Below the pieces are notes generated by a model. That model made no database searches. It was given only the letters and a program-made list of their open reading frames with translations, and was not told the origin of the DNA. Below, piece by piece: positions 34,141-42,786 of a DNA stretch of 64,000 nt (positions within the stretch are counted from its first letter, which is position 1; every line of letters begins with the position of its first letter). Both the position numbers and the translations under genes were made by a program. The stretch is from GCA-2715645 sp042095375 (GTDB lineage: Bacteria > Bacteroidota > Bacteroidia > Cytophagales > MED-G16): NCBI GenBank assembly GCA_042095375.1, contig JBELBJ010000006.1:4232-68231 (forward strand), read 5' to 3'.

Positions 34141-36525
34141 ATGACAGATAAATCAACTATGCGATTAGGTCAAGTGTCTAGAAAATTAAATATTGGAAGA
34201 GATACTATAATTAGTTTTTTACAAAAAAAAGGATTTGATATAGATTCTAATCCCAATGCAAAAATAAATGTTGAATTATATAAATTATTGGAAAATGAAT
34301 TTGAAAACTCTGCTGTTGAAAAAAAGGCTGCTTCAGATGTAAAAATAGGTATTTCAGAAGAGAATGTGATTAGAAATGATAAAGTAGATTCTAAAGAAAA
34401 AGAAGAAGAAAAAAAAGAAGAAAATAATGATGAAATTAAGATTATTGATAAAATAGATCTGGGATCAATTAACAAAAAGAAAGATAATATAAAAAAAGTT
34501 GCTTCATCTGATCAGTCTAAAAAAAAAAGGAGACCTAGAAAAAGAATATTTTCTGAAGAAAAACCAAAGAGCGAAAATAAAAAAATTAGAAAAGACAATG
34601 ATGATAAGGAACAGAAGAATAAAGAAATTAAAGAAAAAATTAAAAAAACATTAGCAAGATTAAGTAGTAGTAAAGATAGTGATACAAAAAGATCAAAATA
34701 TAGAAAAGAAAAAAGATCACAACGTGCTGAGGCAAAAGAAGAAGAAGAATTAAGTAAAGAAAAACAATCTAGAACATTAAAGGTTACAGAATATATATCA
34801 GCAAATGATCTTGCAAAACTAATGGAAGTTAGTGTCAATGATGTAATAGCTAAATATATGGAAATAGGAATTGTTGTCTCCATAAATCAGAGACTAGATG
34901 AGGAAACTATTAGTTTGATAGCCGAAGAATTTGGATTTAAAATTGAAATTGTATCATCAGAATCCAAAAAATTTGATGTTGAAGAATCAGATAATGGTGA
35001 CGAAAAAGATTTAGTTGAAAGAGCACCAATAGTAACTATAATGGGTCATGTAGATCATGGAAAAACATCATTATTAGATTTTATAAGAAAGACCAATGAA
35101 ACTGAAAAAGAGGCTGGAGGAATAACTCAACATATCGGGGCGTATGATGTAGAAACCTCTACTAACAAACGGATTGCATTTTTAGATACACCTGGTCACG
35201 AAGCATTTGCTGCTATGAGGGCCCGAGGAGCAAAATTAACTGACATAGTTGTAATTGTTATTGCAGCAGATTCTGCTGTTATGCCTCAAACTAAAGAAGC
35301 TATAAATCATGCTAAAGTTGCAGAAGTCCCTATCATAATAGCAATAAACAAAATCGACACTCAAAATGCTAATACAGATAAAATAAAAGAAGAACTATCT
35401 AAGGAAGACATTTTGGTAGAGGATTGGGGTGGTAAATTTCAATGTCAAGAAGTTTCTGCAAAAACAGGGAAAGGAATAGATGAATTACTAGAAAAAATAG
35501 TGATTGAAGCAGAAATGAAAGAATTAAAAACAAACCCAAAAAAATCAGCTTCAGGAACTATTGTTGAATCTTCACTTGATAAAGGAAGAGGTTATTTAAC
35601 AACGCTGATGGTACAAGGTGGCACTTTAAAAAAAGGAGATATTATTCTTTCAGGTCCTTTTTATGGAAAAGTAAAGGCTTTGTTTGATTATAAAAATTCA
35701 ATAAAATCAGACGTTCCTCCATCAACACCAATATTAATGCTTGGATTAAATGGGGCACCACAAGCAGGGGAAAAATTTATTGTTGTTAAAACTGAAAAAG
35801 AAGCTAGAGAGATTGCTGCAAAAAGAGAAAAATTAATAAGAGAACAAAATATTAAAACAAAAAAACATATTACACTTGATGAAATTGGTAGGAGAATTTC
35901 TGTTGGAAGCTTCAAAGAACTTAATGTTGTAATTAAAGGAGATGTTGATGGGTCGATTGAAGCCTTATCTGATTCAATGGAAAAATTATCAAATGAAGAA
36001 TTGAGTGTAAAAATAATACATAGGGGTGTTGGAGAGATAAATGAATCAGATGTTTTACTAGCATCAGCAGCTGACGGTATAATAGTTGGATTTCAAGTCA
36101 GGCCATCTGTAAATGCAAGAAAATTGGCTGAAAAAGAAGGTGTTGAAATAAGATTATATTCGATTATCTATGAGGCAATAGAAGAAATCAAAAAAGCTTT
36201 GGAAGGATTATTAGCTCCAACTATTGAAGAAAGTATTACTGGGTCAGCTGAGGTTAGAGAGACATATAAAATATCAAAAGTAGGAACTATAGCTGGATGC
36301 TATGTAACTGATGGAAAAATACTCAGAAAAAACGAAGTAAGATTAATAAGAGATGGTGTAATTATTTTTACAGGTAAAATAAAACAGCTGAAAAGATTCA
36401 AAGATGATGCTACTGAAGTTAAAAATGGATATGAATGTGGAATATTAATTGAAGATTTTAATGATATAAAAACAGGAGATTCAATTGAATGTTTTGAAAT
36501 GAAAGAAACAAAAAGAAAAATTTAA
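34141..36525 (+). CDS. infB: translation initiation factor IF-2
   Basis: IF-2 brings fMet-tRNA to the 30S subunit and hydrolyses GTP at subunit joining. The 794-residue protein has an N-terminal IF2N domain, a long lysine/glutamate-rich linker (about residues 80-210), a second IF2N-like domain and the G domain with GHVDHGKTSL, DTPGHEAF and NKID. C-terminal domains II-IV follow. The linker is unusually charged and low-complexity, as is common for this factor. It is 2 nt after nusA. Confidence 0.96.
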   Translation: MTDKSTMRLGQVSRKLNIGRDTIISFLQKKGFDIDSNPNAKINVELYKLLENEFENSAVEKKAASDVKIGISEENVIRNDKVDSKEKEEEKKEENNDEIKIIDKIDLGSINKKKDNIKKVASSDQSKKKRRPRKRIFSEEKPKSENKKIRKDNDDKEQKNKEIKEKIKKTLARLSSSKDSDTKRSKYRKEKRSQRAEAKEEEELSKEKQSRTLKVTEYISANDLAKLMEVSVNDVIAKYMEIGIVVSINQRLDEETISLIAEEFGFKIEIVSSESKKFDVEESDNGDEKDLVERAPIVTIMGHVDHGKTSLLDFIRKTNETEKEAGGITQHIGAYDVETSTNKRIAFLDTPGHEAFAAMRARGAKLTDIVVIVIAADSAVMPQTKEAINHAKVAEVPIIIAINKIDTQNANTDKIKEELSKEDILVEDWGGKFQCQEVSAKTGKGIDELLEKIVIEAEMKELKTNPKKSASGTIVESSLDKGRGYLTTLMVQGGTLKKGDIILSGPFYGKVKALFDYKNSIKSDVPPSTPILMLGLNGAPQAGEKFIVVKTEKEAREIAAKREKLIREQNIKTKKHITLDEIGRRISVGSFKELNVVIKGDVDGSIEALSDSMEKLSNEELSVKIIHRGVGEINESDVLLASAADGIIVGFQVRPSVNARKLAEKEGVEIRLYSIIYEAIEEIKKALEGLLAPTIEESITGSAEVRETYKISKVGTIAGCYVTDGKILRKNEVRLIRDGVIIFTGKIKQLKRFKDDATEVKNGYECGILIEDFNDIKTGDSIECFEMKETKRKI

Positions 36526-36535
36526 ATTATTTATT

Positions 36536-36913
36536 ATGAAAAAAAAGGTAAAGTATACTAAAAAAGAATTAATTGAGTTTGAGAAAATTATTTCAAAAAA
36601 AATTGATGTTGCAACAAATGAATTAAATTATATTAGAGAATCTTTACTAAGAAAAAATCTTTCTGGCACTGATTCTACACAAGGTGCTCTAAAAACATTA
36701 GAAGATGGAGCGGATACTCTTGAAAAAGAAAACCTAAGTCAACTAGCTGCTAGGCAACAAACTTTCATAAATAATTTACAAAAAGCTTTAATAAGAATTA
36801 AAAATGGAACTTATGGGATATGTAAAGATTCAGGAAAACTCATTAGTAAAGCCAGACTAAAAGCAGTTCCTCATGCAACTCAATCCATTGAATCAAAATT
36901 AAATAGACAGTAA
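36536..36913 (+). CDS. TraR/DksA-family protein lacking most zinc cysteines
   Basis: This 125-residue protein has a coiled-coil N-terminal part and the DksA C-terminal motif GTYGICKDSGKLISKARLKAVPHATQS. Of the four zinc-binding Cys only Cys96 remains; Ser99, Ser117 and Ser120 occupy the other positions. In my knowledge Bacteroidota DksA-like proteins often lack the full C4 set. It may bind RNA polymerase through the secondary channel, but the acidic tip and ppGpp response cannot be judged. It lies 10 nt after infB and 1 nt before scpB. Confidence 0.82.
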   Translation: MKKKVKYTKKELIEFEKIISKKIDVATNELNYIRESLLRKNLSGTDSTQGALKTLEDGADTLEKENLSQLAARQQTFINNLQKALIRIKNGTYGICKDSGKLISKARLKAVPHATQSIESKLNRQ

Positions 36914-36914
36914 A

Positions 36915-37475
36915 TTGAATGAATTAATTTTAAAGGTAGAGTCTATAATTTATTGCTCACCAAAACCTTTGACACTTCAAGAAATTAAAGATTGTATTGA
37001 AGAGGATGAAAATAAAAATATTTCAGATAATAAAATTAAAGAGTTTGTTGAAACCTTAATAAAAAAGTATGATGATGAAAAATTTTCATTTGAAATTATA
37101 AAACTAGCCAATGGTTATCAATTTTTAACTAAATCAAAATATTCTAATATTACTAAACTACTTTTAAAACAACATTCCGATAAGAGACTATCTATAGCAT
37201 CATTAGAAACCCTTGCAATAATAGCTTATAAACAGCCAATTATTAAATCAAAAATTGAACAAATAAGAGGTGTTAATTGTGATTATACAATAAATAAATT
37301 ATTAGAAAAAAATTTAATTGAGATAAAGGGAAAATCTGATAAATTGGGAAGACCCTTAATATATATCACTAGTATGAAGTTTATGGATTATTTTGGCATA
37401 AACAATTTAAATCAATTGCCGACCATTCAAGATTTTTCTGAAGAAGAAAACATGATCGGTGATGAATCAAAATAA
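36915..37475 (+). CDS. scpB: SMC-ScpAB complex subunit ScpB
   Basis: ScpB, with ScpA and SMC, organises and segregates chromosomes. The 186-residue protein has two winged-helix domains: an N-terminal one (LKVESIIYCSPKPLTLQEIKD) and a second with SIASLETLAIIAYKQPIIKSKIEQIRGVNCDYTINKLLEKNLI, a strong ScpB signature. The start is TTG one nucleotide after the dksA-like stop; no in-frame ATG is available before the conserved region. The 3' end overlaps the pseudouridine synthase gene by 14 nt. Confidence 0.92.
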   Translation: MNELILKVESIIYCSPKPLTLQEIKDCIEEDENKNISDNKIKEFVETLIKKYDDEKFSFEIIKLANGYQFLTKSKYSNITKLLLKQHSDKRLSIASLETLAIIAYKQPIIKSKIEQIRGVNCDYTINKLLEKNLIEIKGKSDKLGRPLIYITSMKFMDYFGINNLNQLPTIQDFSEEENMIGDESK

Positions 37476-38187
37476 TAACAAATTGATTCGCATTAATAAA
37501 TTTATTTCTAATTCCGGGGTTTGTTCACGAAGACAAGCGGATGAATTAATACTGAAAGGTAAAGTCTACTTAAATAATAAAAAAATTAAAACACTTGGTA
37601 TTAAAATATCAAATGAAGATATAGTCAAAATTGATGGAAAAATTATTTCAAAAGAAAAAAAAGAATACCTAATACTAAATAAACCAAAAGACTTTATTAC
37701 CACCCTAAATGATCCTCAAAATAGAAAAACTGTAAAGGGTTTAATAAAAGGAGCAACTAAAAAAAGATTATATCCTGTAGGAAGGCTTGATAGAAACACC
37801 ACAGGATTACTTATTTTCACAAATGATGGTGAATTATCAAAAAAATTAACTCATCCAAGTTATAAAATTAAAAAAATTTATCATGTAGAAATTGAAAAAG
37901 CCATTGAATTAAATGATTTTAAAATAATAGAAAATGGATTTAAATTAGACGGGGAAAAAATTAAAGTAGATAAAATTGCTATTCTTGATAAAGAGAAAAA
38001 AAATATTGGTCTTGAAATTCATATTGGTAAAAATAGAATCGTGAGAAGAATATTTGAACATTTAAATTATAAAGTAAAAAAATTAGATAGAGTAATGATA
38101 GGCTCAATAACTAAAAAAAATCTAAAGAGAGGAAGTTGGAGATTTTTGAAGGATTCTGAAGTAAGACTATTAAAAAATTTCTCATGA
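37462..38187 (+). CDS. rluB: RsuA/RluB-family rRNA pseudouridine synthase
   Basis: This protein of about 241 residues has an N-terminal S4 RNA-binding domain (RINKFISNSGVCSRRQADELILKGKVYLN) and a pseudouridine synthase domain with the catalytic motif PVGRLDRNTTGLLIFTNDG. The RluB/RluE/RsuA group modifies 23S or 16S rRNA; the exact target cannot be read, so the symbol is tentative. The ATG at 37462 follows a possible GTG at 37459. Its last codons and stop (TCATGA) form the first copy of a 17-bp direct repeat shared with the nagB start. Confidence 0.9.
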   Translation: MNQNNNKLIRINKFISNSGVCSRRQADELILKGKVYLNNKKIKTLGIKISNEDIVKIDGKIISKEKKEYLILNKPKDFITTLNDPQNRKTVKGLIKGATKKRLYPVGRLDRNTTGLLIFTNDGELSKKLTHPSYKIKKIYHVEIEKAIELNDFKIIENGFKLDGEKIKVDKIAILDKEKKNIGLEIHIGKNRIVRRIFEHLNYKVKKLDRVMIGSITKKNLKRGSWRFLKDSEVRLLKNFS

Positions 38188-38196
38188 GACAATATA
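38180..38196 (+). repeat. 17-bp direct repeat, copy 1 (rluB 3' end)
   Basis: TCTCATGAGACAATATA occurs here across the rluB stop codon and again at 38241-38257 across the start codon of the nagB fusion gene, 61 bp apart. The core TCTCATGAGA is itself a 10-bp palindrome. I found no third copy in the window. It resembles a duplication at an insertion or recombination site. Confidence 0.9.
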
Positions 38197-38234
38197 TTTA
38201 TATCTTTTTATAATAAATAGAATATATATTACTA

Positions 38235-38257
38235 ATATTGTCTCATGAGACAATATA
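38235..38257. repeat. perfect 22-bp palindrome containing direct-repeat copy 2 and the nagB ATG
   Basis: Positions 38235-38256 are a perfect palindrome (arms ATATTGTCTCA and its complement). The second copy of the 17-bp direct repeat (38241-38257) overlaps it, and the ATG of the nagB fusion gene (38245-38247) lies at its centre. It could be an operator (a GlcNAc-type repressor site) or a recombination core left by a mobile element. Confidence 0.85.
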
Positions 38258-40473
38258 CAATTCCTAAAGTTTATTATAATAAAAATAGATCTTTTTGTTT
38301 TTTTTATTTTAACGGCAAAAGAATAAGAATATATAATGGTAAGTCAATAGGAGAAAATATTTACCCCAATAAGTTAAAAAATAAAGCACAGGTTCTGAAT
38401 GAGCTAAATAAATTAAAAGATTCCCTTTTGATTCAATTACAAAATAATTGGGTGCCAAATAATTCTTTTAATCAAATTAAACCCCGTCTCAACGAAGAAG
38501 AAGAAAATATATCAACTTATGAAAAAAGTATATTTCAAGAAAGAATCAACTTAGAAATATATAAGAATTCAGAAAATGGATCAAAAATTGCTGCTAATGA
38601 GATTGCGGAATTAATAAGAAAAAAACAAAATATAGGAAAAAATTGTATTTTAGGCTTAGCAACCGGATCATCTCCTATTTCTGTATACAAAGAACTAATT
38701 CGAATACATAAAAACGAAGGGCTTAGTTTTAAAAATGTAATTACATTTAATTTAGATGAATATGTTCCAATGGATCTAAAATCTAAACATAGCTATCATT
38801 TTTTTATGTATGAAAACCTATTCAATCATATTGACATAAAAAAACAAAATATTTATATACCAAAAGGAGATTTAGAAATCAAAAAAATACAAGACCATTG
38901 CATGGACTTTGAGAAAAAAATTAAAGATTATGGGGGTATTGATTTACAATTGCTAGGAATAGGAAGAACAGGCCATATTGGATTTAACGAGCCTGGAGCT
39001 TTACGCTCCTCAATAACTAGACTAGTAAATATAGATTTTTTAACAAAATTTGATGCAGCTGAAGAGTTTCAGGGAATTGAAAATGTTCCTTCAAAAGCGA
39101 TAACTATGGGGGTTCAGACTATACTTAATGCTAAAAAAATTATTTTATTAGCTTGGGGAGAAGGAAAAAGAACTGTTATTAAAAAATCCGTAGAAGAACC
39201 TCCTTCAGAAACAATGCCAGCATCTTATTTACAATATCACCCAAATACAAAATTCATTTTAGATAAAGGCTCCTCATCTAATTTAAATAGAATAAGCTGT
39301 CCGTGGTTTTATATTGATATAACTACATTTAACCCAGAAAGAAAAACATCAGATACCATAAAATCATGGAATGATTTTAATATAAAAAAAGCTGTAATAT
39401 GGTTAAGTCTTAAATTAAAAAAACCAATTTTATTTCTAACCGATAAAGACTATCAGGAAAATGGAATGTCAAAAATTTTTGAAAAATATACTAATTCCTA
39501 CAATGCAAACATAAAGGTTTTTAATATGATCCAACATACAATAACTGGATGGCCAGGGGGTAAACCCAATGCAGATGACAGCAAAAGACCTGAGAGATCT
39601 AACCCATCAAAAAAAAGATCTTTGATTTTTTCTCCTCATCCAGATGATGATGTTATATCAATGGGGGGTACAATTGAAAGGTTAGTAAAACAGGACCATG
39701 AAGTTTATATCGCATATCAAGTGTCGGGGAATATTGCTGTATTTAATGAGGATATTTTACAACAAATAGAAATTATTAAAAGAATGTTTAAGAATATTAG
39801 AAAATCATTTACTTTAAGAAACATCATAATTGAATCCAATTATATTTTTAATCTAATACAAAAAGAAATTCAAAATAAAACCACATCAGACAAATCAATT
39901 TTATCAAAATTCAAATCATCAATTAGACAAGCAGAGGCGATTCAAGCAAGTACTTTTCTGGGTGTAAATAAAAAAAATATTTCATTTCTAGAAATGCCTT
40001 TTTATAAAACAGGAAAAGCAAAAAAAAATGAATTAGGAAAAAAAGATATTTCAATTGTTTCTAAATTAATAGAAAAAATAAAACCTCATCAGATTTTTGC
40101 AGCAGGAGACTTAGCTGATCCACATGGAACTCATCGATTATGTTTGAACGCTATATTTCAGTCTATTGATAATTTAAAAAAAGAAAGTTTTATGAAAAAC
40201 TGTTATGTTTGGTTATATAGAGGAGCGTGGAAAGAATGGAAAATATATGATATAGATATGTCTGTTCCTCTTACCAATGAACAAGCAATAACAAAAAGAA
40301 AGTCAATTTTTAAACACCAAACTCAGAAAGATAGTCCCGTTTTTCCTGGAAGTGATATGAGAGAATTTTGGCAAAGAGCTGAAGAAAGGAACGCACATAC
40401 TGCAGAACTATATAAAAGATTGGGTTTTGCTCAATACCAAGCAATGGAAGCATTTAAAAGATACATTTTTTAA
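38245..40473 (+). CDS. nagB: glucosamine-6-phosphate deaminase with PIG-L domain and integrase-like N-terminal extension
   Basis: This frame has 742 residues in three parts. Residues ~95-345 are a NagB domain (GLATGSSP, NLDEY at 169-173, GIGRTGHIGFNEPG at 238-251). Residues ~455-742 are a PIG-L/LmbE-like domain with SPHPDDD (463-469) and HGTHR (627-631); NagB-PIG-L fusion is known in Bacteroidota. Residues 1-75 (MRQYTIPKVYY..., FNGKRIRIYNG, a lysine-rich helix, LIQLQNNWVPN) are extra and resemble the arm-binding N-terminus of flavobacterial tyrosine integrases. There is no internal ATG before the NagB domain; GTG at 38452 is a possible alternative start. NagB converts GlcN-6-P to Fru-6-P and ammonia. 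The E. coli catalytic Asp141 position is Thr242. Confidence 0.85.
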   Translation: MRQYTIPKVYYNKNRSFCFFYFNGKRIRIYNGKSIGENIYPNKLKNKAQVLNELNKLKDSLLIQLQNNWVPNNSFNQIKPRLNEEEENISTYEKSIFQERINLEIYKNSENGSKIAANEIAELIRKKQNIGKNCILGLATGSSPISVYKELIRIHKNEGLSFKNVITFNLDEYVPMDLKSKHSYHFFMYENLFNHIDIKKQNIYIPKGDLEIKKIQDHCMDFEKKIKDYGGIDLQLLGIGRTGHIGFNEPGALRSSITRLVNIDFLTKFDAAEEFQGIENVPSKAITMGVQTILNAKKIILLAWGEGKRTVIKKSVEEPPSETMPASYLQYHPNTKFILDKGSSSNLNRISCPWFYIDITTFNPERKTSDTIKSWNDFNIKKAVIWLSLKLKKPILFLTDKDYQENGMSKIFEKYTNSYNANIKVFNMIQHTITGWPGGKPNADDSKRPERSNPSKKRSLIFSPHPDDDVISMGGTIERLVKQDHEVYIAYQVSGNIAVFNEDILQQIEIIKRMFKNIRKSFTLRNIIIESNYIFNLIQKEIQNKTTSDKSILSKFKSSIRQAEAIQASTFLGVNKKNISFLEMPFYKTGKAKKNELGKKDISIVSKLIEKIKPHQIFAAGDLADPHGTHRLCLNAIFQSIDNLKKESFMKNCYVWLYRGAWKEWKIYDIDMSVPLTNEQAITKRKSIFKHQTQKDSPVFPGSDMREFWQRAEERNAHTAELYKRLGFAQYQAMEAFKRYIF

Positions 40474-40499
40474 GCGTAACTTTTAAAAGGACAGGAATG

Positions 40500-40572
40500 T
40501 GGTGCTGGGCGGACTCGAACCACCGACTCACGGATTTTCAGTCCGATGCTCTACCACCTGAGCTACAGCACC
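40500..40572 (-). tRNA. tRNA-Phe (GAA)
   Basis: On the minus strand the sequence folds as a complete tRNA: acceptor GGTGCTG/CAGCACC with discriminator A, D-arm GCTC-GAGC, anticodon loop CTGAAAA (anticodon GAA), five-nt variable loop, and T-arm GGTGG-TTCGAGT-CCGCC. CCA is not encoded. The 27-43 pair of the anticodon stem is T-T, leaving four pairs. A perfect promoter precedes it. Confidence 0.97.
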
Positions 40573-40585
40573 AAATAAAATCAAG

Positions 40586-40616
40586 CAAAACTATAGAAAT
40601 ATAAAATATGGGCAAA
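40586..40616 (-). promoter_or_regulatory. promoter of tRNA-Phe
   Basis: On the minus strand TTTG (40613-40616), exactly 19 nt, then TAGTTTTG (40586-40593), a perfect Bacteroidota promoter. The tRNA 5' end is 14 nt downstream of the -7 element. Confidence 0.78.
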
Positions 40617-40647
40617 ATAATTTAATTTTAAAATTGTAAATTATGGT

Positions 40648-41967
40648 ATGATTGAATATTTAGAACAAATAGTATTTATTATAATTTTTTCATTTTTTGT
40701 ATTTCTAATTTTTAGAAGATCTAAAACTATTTATAGAAATATCTTTATTGGGAAAAAAGAGTATAAATCGTTTAATAATAAAAGTGAAAAAATAAAAAAC
40801 GTTTTATTACTTGCCCTCGGCCAAAAAAAAATGTTTAAAAAAATTATACCAGCCGTTTTACATTTCTTAATATATGTTGGATTTATTCTTATTAACATTG
40901 AGGTTTTAGAAATTATTCTTGATGGTGTTTTTGGAACTCACAGAGTTTTTGCTTCAATATTTAATAATTCATATAATTATGTAATATCTTTTTTTGAATT
41001 TTTAGCAATTCTTGTGATAATCTCATGCGTGTTTTTTTTAACAAGAAGAAATCTATTGAAAATAGATAGATTCCAAAAAGTTGAATTATTTGGGTGGCCT
41101 AATTTAGATGCAAATATTATTCTCATTGCTGAAATCATTTTGATGGTTGCGATCTTAACTATGAATGCTGCAGACTTGTCATTACAAAGTATTAATTCAA
41201 CAAACTATACAAAAACTGGTTTATTTATTTTTTCAAATTCTTTAACTCCTTTACTAAGTAGCTATGATGAAAGCCAATTGATTTTTATTGAGAGGACTGC
41301 ATGGTGGATTCATATAGTTGGAATATTTTCTTTCGCTCTTTATGTCACATATTCAAAACATCTTCATATATTTTTAGCATTTCCAAATACTTACCATGCT
41401 AATAATGAGTCTTTGGGAAAAATGAAAAATATGCCAGAAATAACTTCAGAAATTAATATGATGTTAGGAATTACTAATAATCCTGAAGTTCAAGAGCAAC
41501 CAACAAATAGGTTTGGTGCCAAAGACATTAGTGATTTATCATGGAAAAATTTACTTGATGCCTATTCATGTACTGAATGTGGAAGGTGTACGGAAGAATG
41601 TCCAGCAAATTTAACAGGCAAAAAGCTTTCGCCGAGAAAAATAATGATGGATACCAGAGATAGAGCAGAAGAATATGGGGAGATTCTTGATAAAAATAAA
41701 AACCCAGATATTGAAAATTTTCTTTTAGACTCATATATAACAAGAGAAGAAATTAATGCATGTACTAGTTGTAATGCATGTACTGAAGCTTGTCCCATTA
41801 ATATAAATCCTCTTGAAATTATTTTAGAGCTTAGAAGATATGTAGCTCTAGAAGAATCTAAGGCTCCAAATGAATGGAATATGATGTTTCAGAATATTGA
41901 AACAAATTTTTCTCCATGGAAATTTCCAATAGAAGATAGGTTTAAATGGAATAAAGAAAATAAATGA
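40648..41967 (+). CDS. membrane-bound 4Fe-4S oxidoreductase (HdrD/DsrK-like, membrane part)
   Basis: This 439-residue protein has about five membrane helices in residues 1-240 (NarI/DsrM-like, with several His) and a C-terminal domain with two 4Fe-4S motifs, CTECGRCTEECPAN (from Cys308) and CTSCNACTEACPIN (from Cys372). It overlaps by 4 nt the next gene, which carries two CCG domains, so together they resemble a split heterodisulfide-reductase-like respiratory module. The electron donor and acceptor are unknown; a quinone link is plausible from the membrane part. Confidence 0.8.
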   Translation: MIEYLEQIVFIIIFSFFVFLIFRRSKTIYRNIFIGKKEYKSFNNKSEKIKNVLLLALGQKKMFKKIIPAVLHFLIYVGFILINIEVLEIILDGVFGTHRVFASIFNNSYNYVISFFEFLAILVIISCVFFLTRRNLLKIDRFQKVELFGWPNLDANIILIAEIILMVAILTMNAADLSLQSINSTNYTKTGLFIFSNSLTPLLSSYDESQLIFIERTAWWIHIVGIFSFALYVTYSKHLHIFLAFPNTYHANNESLGKMKNMPEITSEINMMLGITNNPEVQEQPTNRFGAKDISDLSWKNLLDAYSCTECGRCTEECPANLTGKKLSPRKIMMDTRDRAEEYGEILDKNKNPDIENFLLDSYITREEINACTSCNACTEACPININPLEIILELRRYVALEESKAPNEWNMMFQNIETNFSPWKFPIEDRFKWNKENK

Positions 41968-42752
41968 ATTCAAAAACCATTTCAATAAAAGAACTAATTG
42001 AATCTGGTAATCCACCTGAAATTTTATTTTGGGTTGGATGTGCAGGGTCATATGATGAAAGATATAAAAAGGTCACTAAATCTTTTGTTAAAATATTAAA
42101 CGAATTGAATATTAATTATGGAGTACTAGGAAAAGAAGAAGGATGCACCGGGGATCCAGCAAGAAGAGCTGGTAATGAATACCTTTTTCAAATGCAAGCA
42201 ATAAATAACATAAATTTATTAAATACATACAATGTAAAAAAAATAGTTACTGCCTGTCCACATTGTTTTAATACAATCAAAAATGAATATCCTGCTTTAG
42301 GTGGAGAATATGAAGTTCAACACCATTCAGAGTTTTTAGAGGAATTAATTAATGATGGAAAAATTCAAATTAAAAAATCAAAAGAAAAAATAACTTATCA
42401 TGACTCATGCTACCTTGGTAGAGCAAATAATATCTATTCCGCACCAAGAAAAGTAATTGAATCGCTAAAGGGTGATTTAATAGAAATGAAAAGAAATAAA
42501 CAAAATGGTTTATGTTGTGGCGCAGGGGGAGCACAGATGTTTAAAGAAGCTGAAAAGGGTAAAAAATCTATAAATATTGAGAGAATAGAAGAAGCAGTTG
42601 ATTCAGGGGCAACTACGATTGCTTCAGCTTGCCCATTTTGTTTAACAATGATGTCAGATGGTATAAAAGAAAAAAATCAAGAGGAAAACATTAAAACAAA
42701 AGATATCGTTGAAATATTAGTAGAAAATATAAAATCAAAAAAACAGAACTAA
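41964..42752 (+). CDS. (Fe-S)-binding protein with two CCG domains
   Basis: This soluble 262-residue protein has two cysteine-rich CCG domains: one with FWVGCAGSYDERYKKV and CPHCFNTIKNEYP, the other with YHDSCYLGR, CCGAGGAQMFKE and CPFCLTMM. These bind unusual Fe-S clusters in HdrB, GlpC, LutA and related proteins and carry out thiol/disulfide or dehydrogenase electron transfer. It is coupled by a 4-nt overlap to the membrane Fe-S protein. No flavoprotein dehydrogenase partner is adjacent, although a D-lactate dehydrogenase gene lies 3.7 kb downstream. Confidence 0.87.
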   Translation: MNSKTISIKELIESGNPPEILFWVGCAGSYDERYKKVTKSFVKILNELNINYGVLGKEEGCTGDPARRAGNEYLFQMQAINNINLLNTYNVKKIVTACPHCFNTIKNEYPALGGEYEVQHHSEFLEELINDGKIQIKKSKEKITYHDSCYLGRANNIYSAPRKVIESLKGDLIEMKRNKQNGLCCGAGGAQMFKEAEKGKKSINIERIEEAVDSGATTIASACPFCLTMMSDGIKEKNQEENIKTKDIVEILVENIKSKKQN

Positions 42753-42786
42753 GTATAAAAATTCATTTTTTGATTAGCTTTATATT

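Noticed and set aside
34170..34883. Two minus-strand frames opposite the infB linker
   Set aside because: They mirror the Lys/Glu-rich infB linker and show no independent features.
40474..40647. Integration site of a mobile element at tRNA-Phe
   Set aside because: The tRNA is intact, has its own promoter and no duplicated 3' end is seen nearby; the integrase-like frame is 2.2 kb away.
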